In this document: positions 7,374 to 9,494 of the stretch, piece by piece
Layout of the letters: every line of letters starts with the position of its first letter
Numbering within the stretch: the first letter of the stretch is position 1
From: Ardenticatenales bacterium
GTDB taxonomy: Bacteria > Chloroflexota > Anaerolineae > Ardenticatenales > Ardenticatenaceae
DNA length: 9,494 nt
Direction: 5' to 3'
NCBI GenBank assembly: GCA_013812995.1
Contig: JACCSL010000948.1
Coordinates: 1-9,494 of the forward strand
The notes under the pieces: generated by a model
Told to the model about the DNA's origin: nothing
Database searches by the model: none
The model's input: the letters and a program-made list of their open reading frames with translations, nothing else
Made by a program: the position numbers and the translations under genes

Positions 7374-8603
7374 ATGTACGACACCCCTGCCTTGCGCGAA
7401 CAGTTCCCGATCCTGCAAACCACGGTTCAGGGCAAGCCGCTCATCTACCTCGACAGCGCCGCTACCTCACAGAAGCCGCGCGAGGTCATCGAGAGCATGA
7501 ACCGCTACTACTACGAGAGCAACGCGAATGTCCATCGTGGCATTCACACCCTCTCGGAGCGGGCCACGCAGGCGTATGAGGGAGTTCGTAAGAAAGTGGT
7601 GCGCTTCATAAACGCCTCCTCCGTCCGCGAGATTATCTACACGCGCAACACGACCGAGGGCATCAATCTTCTTGCCAATACCTGGGGGCGAGCGACTCTC
7701 ACCTCCAAGGACGCCGTGCTCATCACCGGGATGGAGCATCACTCGAACATCGTCCCCTGGCAGATTCTCCAGCAGCAGCTTGGCTTTGAGCTTCGCCATG
7801 TCCCTGTGACCGATGGCGGCGAGTTGGACCTGGACGCGCTGCCCCGGCTGCTCGACTCCAAGGTGAAACTCTTTTCCTTCGTCCATGTGAGCAACGTTCT
7901 GGGGACCATCAACCCCGTGGAGATGTTGGTCCGTCAGGCACACGAGGTCGGGGCGTTGGTCCACATTGACGGCGCACAGAGCGTGCCGCACATGCCGGTG
8001 GACGTGCAGGCGCTGGGCTGTGACTTTCTCTCGTTCAGCAGCCACAAGATGTGCGGGCCGACCGGCTTTGGCATCTTCTGGGGGCGGCGCGAGCTGCTTC
8101 AGGAGATGCCGCCCTTTTTTGGGGGCGGTGATATGATCTCGGTGGTGTCGCTGGAGCAGGGCTCTACCTGGGCGGAGCTTCCCCACAAGTTCGAGGCGGG
8201 AACTCCCAGCATCGCTGAGGCCATCGGGCTGGGCGCGGCGATTGATTTTCTGAGTGAGCTTGGCATGGACAATGTGCGCCAGCACGAGATCGAGCTGACG
8301 ACCTACGCGATGGAGGCGCTCAGCGAGGTTCCGGGGATTCGTTTCCTTGGGCCCCTGGACCCGCATAAAAAGGGGGGCGTTGCCACCTTCACGCTGGAGG
8401 GCGTTCACCCGCACGACATCGCGGCGACATTAGATGAGCAGGGCATCGCGATCCGCGCGGGACACCACTGCGCGCAGCCCCTCCACGAGCGCTTTGGGAT
8501 TCCCGCCTCGGCCCGCGCGAGCTTCTACCTGTACAACGAGCCCAGCGAGGTGGACGCCCTGGTGGTGGGGCTGAGAAAAGCACAGGCGCTCTACGCGCTG
8601 TAG
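7374..8603 (+). CDS. sufS: SufS cysteine desulfurase
   Basis: 409 residues, a class V aminotransferase-fold PLP enzyme of group II. It converts L-cysteine to L-alanine and holds the sulfur as a persulfide. Visible catalytic residues are His in GMEHHSN (122-123), D199 and Q202 in HIDGAQS, the PLP Lys K225 in FSSHKMCGP, and the persulfide Cys C366 in RAGHHCAQP with R361. These positions match E. coli SufS within about two residues. ATG 7374 has AGAGGA (7361-7366) 7 nt upstream, and the previous gene ends 3 bp before. It is flanked on both sides by SufU-type genes, which fits a SufS that hands sulfur to SufU rather than SufE. Confidence 0.96.
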   Translation: MYDTPALREQFPILQTTVQGKPLIYLDSAATSQKPREVIESMNRYYYESNANVHRGIHTLSERATQAYEGVRKKVVRFINASSVREIIYTRNTTEGINLLANTWGRATLTSKDAVLITGMEHHSNIVPWQILQQQLGFELRHVPVTDGGELDLDALPRLLDSKVKLFSFVHVSNVLGTINPVEMLVRQAHEVGALVHIDGAQSVPHMPVDVQALGCDFLSFSSHKMCGPTGFGIFWGRRELLQEMPPFFGGGDMISVVSLEQGSTWAELPHKFEAGTPSIAEAIGLGAAIDFLSELGMDNVRQHEIELTTYAMEALSEVPGIRFLGPLDPHKKGGVATFTLEGVHPHDIAATLDEQGIAIRAGHHCAQPLHERFGIPASARASFYLYNEPSEVDALVVGLRKAQALYAL

Positions 8604-8664
8604 CGTGCGGGGAAGCAAGCAGGAGCGATTCTTGCTGGAAAGTTTCCCAGTTTGGAGAAAACGT

Positions 8665-9069
8665 ATGGACGATATGGCACGAGAGACGATTCTCGATTAC
8701 TACCGCAACCCGCGCAACCGGGGCCATCTGGAGAACCCGACCGTCTCGCGGGAAGAAAAGAACCCCACCTGCGGGGACGTCATCCGCATGGACTTGCTCA
8801 TTGAGGACGAGATAGTGAAGGATGTGCGCTTTAGCGGGCAGGGCTGCTCCATCAGCCAGGCCGCGGCCTCGATGCTCACCGAGATGGTCAAGGGCAAGCC
8901 CCTGGCTGAAGTGAAGCAAATTTCCAAGGATGACATTCTCGACGCGCTGGGGCTCACGCTGGGTCCCGCTCGCATCAAGTGCGCGCTGCTCGGCCTGAAG
9001 GCGCTCAAGGTGGGAGCCTACGGGCTGGAGGGCTGGCGTGATGGCCAGCCAGAAGAAGAGGTATGGTAA
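8665..9069 (+). CDS. sufU: SufU sulfur-transfer / scaffold protein (second copy)
   Basis: 134 residues of the SufU/IscU family, with NPTCGD (C36, D38), GQGCSISQAAAS (C61) and PARIKCALL (C106). The Lys before the last Cys is the SufU type, where IscU has His. This suggests a zinc-bound sulfur acceptor for SufS. The C61-C106 spacing of 45 residues lacks the roughly 17-residue insertion of Bacillus subtilis SufU. ATG 8665 is chosen with GGAGA (8654-8658) 6 nt upstream. A GTG at 8605 would add 20 unrelated residues and has no better binding site. It sits 61 bp after sufS and directly abuts the Rieske gene. This copy keeps the canonical Pro-Ala-Arg motif, so it is the better candidate for the main SufU. 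Confidence 0.92.
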   Translation: MDDMARETILDYYRNPRNRGHLENPTVSREEKNPTCGDVIRMDLLIEDEIVKDVRFSGQGCSISQAAASMLTEMVKGKPLAEVKQISKDDILDALGLTLGPARIKCALLGLKALKVGAYGLEGWRDGQPEEEVW

Positions 9070-9381
9070 GTGGCAGAGTTTATCACCGTCGCTAAAACCA
9101 GCGACATTCCGCCGGGTCAGGCCGTCGTCGTCGATGTCGAGGATCTTTCCATTGTCATCGGTCATGTGGAGGACGAGGGCTTCTTTGCCATCGCTGATCT
9201 GTGCAGCCACGATGGCGGGCCGCTGGGCGATTGCGATTTACAGGGAGCCTCCATCGAGTGTCCGCGTCACGGCGCGCGCTTCGATGTGCGCACCGGCGCG
9301 GCGCTGACCATGCCCGCCATTGTCCCCGTCGAGGTCTACCAGGTGCGCGTGGTCGGTGACGAGATTCAGGTAGTGATTTAG
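9070..9381 (+). CDS. Rieske-type [2Fe-2S] ferredoxin
   Basis: 103 residues, a single Rieske domain like the small ferredoxin subunits of dioxygenases and NirD-like proteins. The cluster ligands are C45-S-H47 and C64-P-R-H67, each followed by the expected Gly-rich turns (DGGPLGD and GARFDVRTG). No signal or membrane segment is seen, so it is cytoplasmic. GTG 9070 begins directly after the sufU stop (TAAGTG), with AAGAGG at 9056-9061, implying translational coupling. Small Rieske genes are found at the end of SUF operons in several Gram-positive and Chloroflexota-like genomes (from memory). A role as electron donor to cluster assembly or as a client protein is inference. Confidence 0.93.
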   Translation: MAEFITVAKTSDIPPGQAVVVDVEDLSIVIGHVEDEGFFAIADLCSHDGGPLGDCDLQGASIECPRHGARFDVRTGAALTMPAIVPVEVYQVRVVGDEIQVVI

Positions 9382-9405
9382 TGAAACGTGAAACGTAAAA
9401 CGTAA
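9381..9405 (+). repeat. short tandem heptamer repeat after the operon
   Basis: GTGAAAC occurs twice in a row (9381-9387 and 9388-9394), followed by the variant GTAAAAC (9395-9401) and a partial copy GTAA. It begins at the last base of the Rieske stop codon. The rest, to 9494, holds no gene I can support; it includes a pyrimidine-rich tract CCCTCTCCCCCAC and weak inverted repeats such as GAAGCG (9441-9446) with CGCTTC (9473-9478). No clear terminator for the operon is visible before the window ends. Confidence 0.55.
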
Positions 9406-9494
9406 CTGCTTCTGACGGAATATGTGGTATGGAAGATCGGGAAGCGTGCCATGCGAGCCCTCTCCCCCACGTCGCTTCGCTCCGTGTCCCCTCT

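Noticed and set aside
1..9494. CRISPR array, tRNA, rRNA or insertion sequence
   Set aside because: No regularly spaced long repeats, no tRNA-like cloverleaf and no transposase were seen; the only mobile-element enzyme is the endonuclease inside intein 1.

Overview
The window holds an iron-sulfur cluster assembly (SUF) operon from a GC-rich bacterium. The gene order is sufC-sufB-sufD-sufU-like-sufS-sufU-Rieske ferredoxin, all on the + strand. Absence of sufE and presence of SufU point to a Gram-positive-type or Chloroflexota-type SUF system. A Chloroflexota host (Ktedonobacteria or Thermomicrobia-like) is my best guess from protein flavour and synteny, but this is inference from memory and not a database result.

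Layout. 2-697 (+) is the 3' part of a gene for a protein with two tandem beta-sandwich FxLYD-like domains. 713-1342 (-) is a tenA-type thiaminase II gene, convergent with it. The 152-bp gap 1343-1494 lies between divergent tenA and sufC and carries a good sigma70-type promoter for sufC, a palindromic operator candidate over its start site and a GC-rich leader hairpin. sufC (1495-2271) overlaps sufB (2264-5440) by 8 nt. A strong stem-loop fills the only large gap inside the operon, between sufB and sufD (5552-6889). A SufU-like scaffold gene (6900-7370), sufS (7374-8603), a second sufU (8665-9069) and a Rieske [2Fe-2S] gene (9070-9381) follow. The last ~113 bp hold short repeats and no gene.

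The outstanding feature is sufB, which encodes a 1058-residue precursor instead of the usual ~480 residues because it carries two in-frame inteins. Intein 1 has 403 residues and an apparently intact LAGLIDADG homing endonuclease. Intein 2 is a 172-residue mini-intein without an endonuclease. Both start with Cys, end in His-Asn and are followed by Ser. Excision of both leaves a 483-residue SufB. Intein DNA is visibly lower in GC than the flanking extein DNA.

How the genes work together: SufS takes sulfur from cysteine as a persulfide, SufU accepts and relays it, and the SufB-SufC-SufD complex assembles the cluster using SufC ATPase activity. The Rieske protein is a likely cluster-bearing electron carrier or client. 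Since SufB is needed as a spliced protein, two protein-splicing events stand between transcription of this operon and a working cluster-assembly machine.
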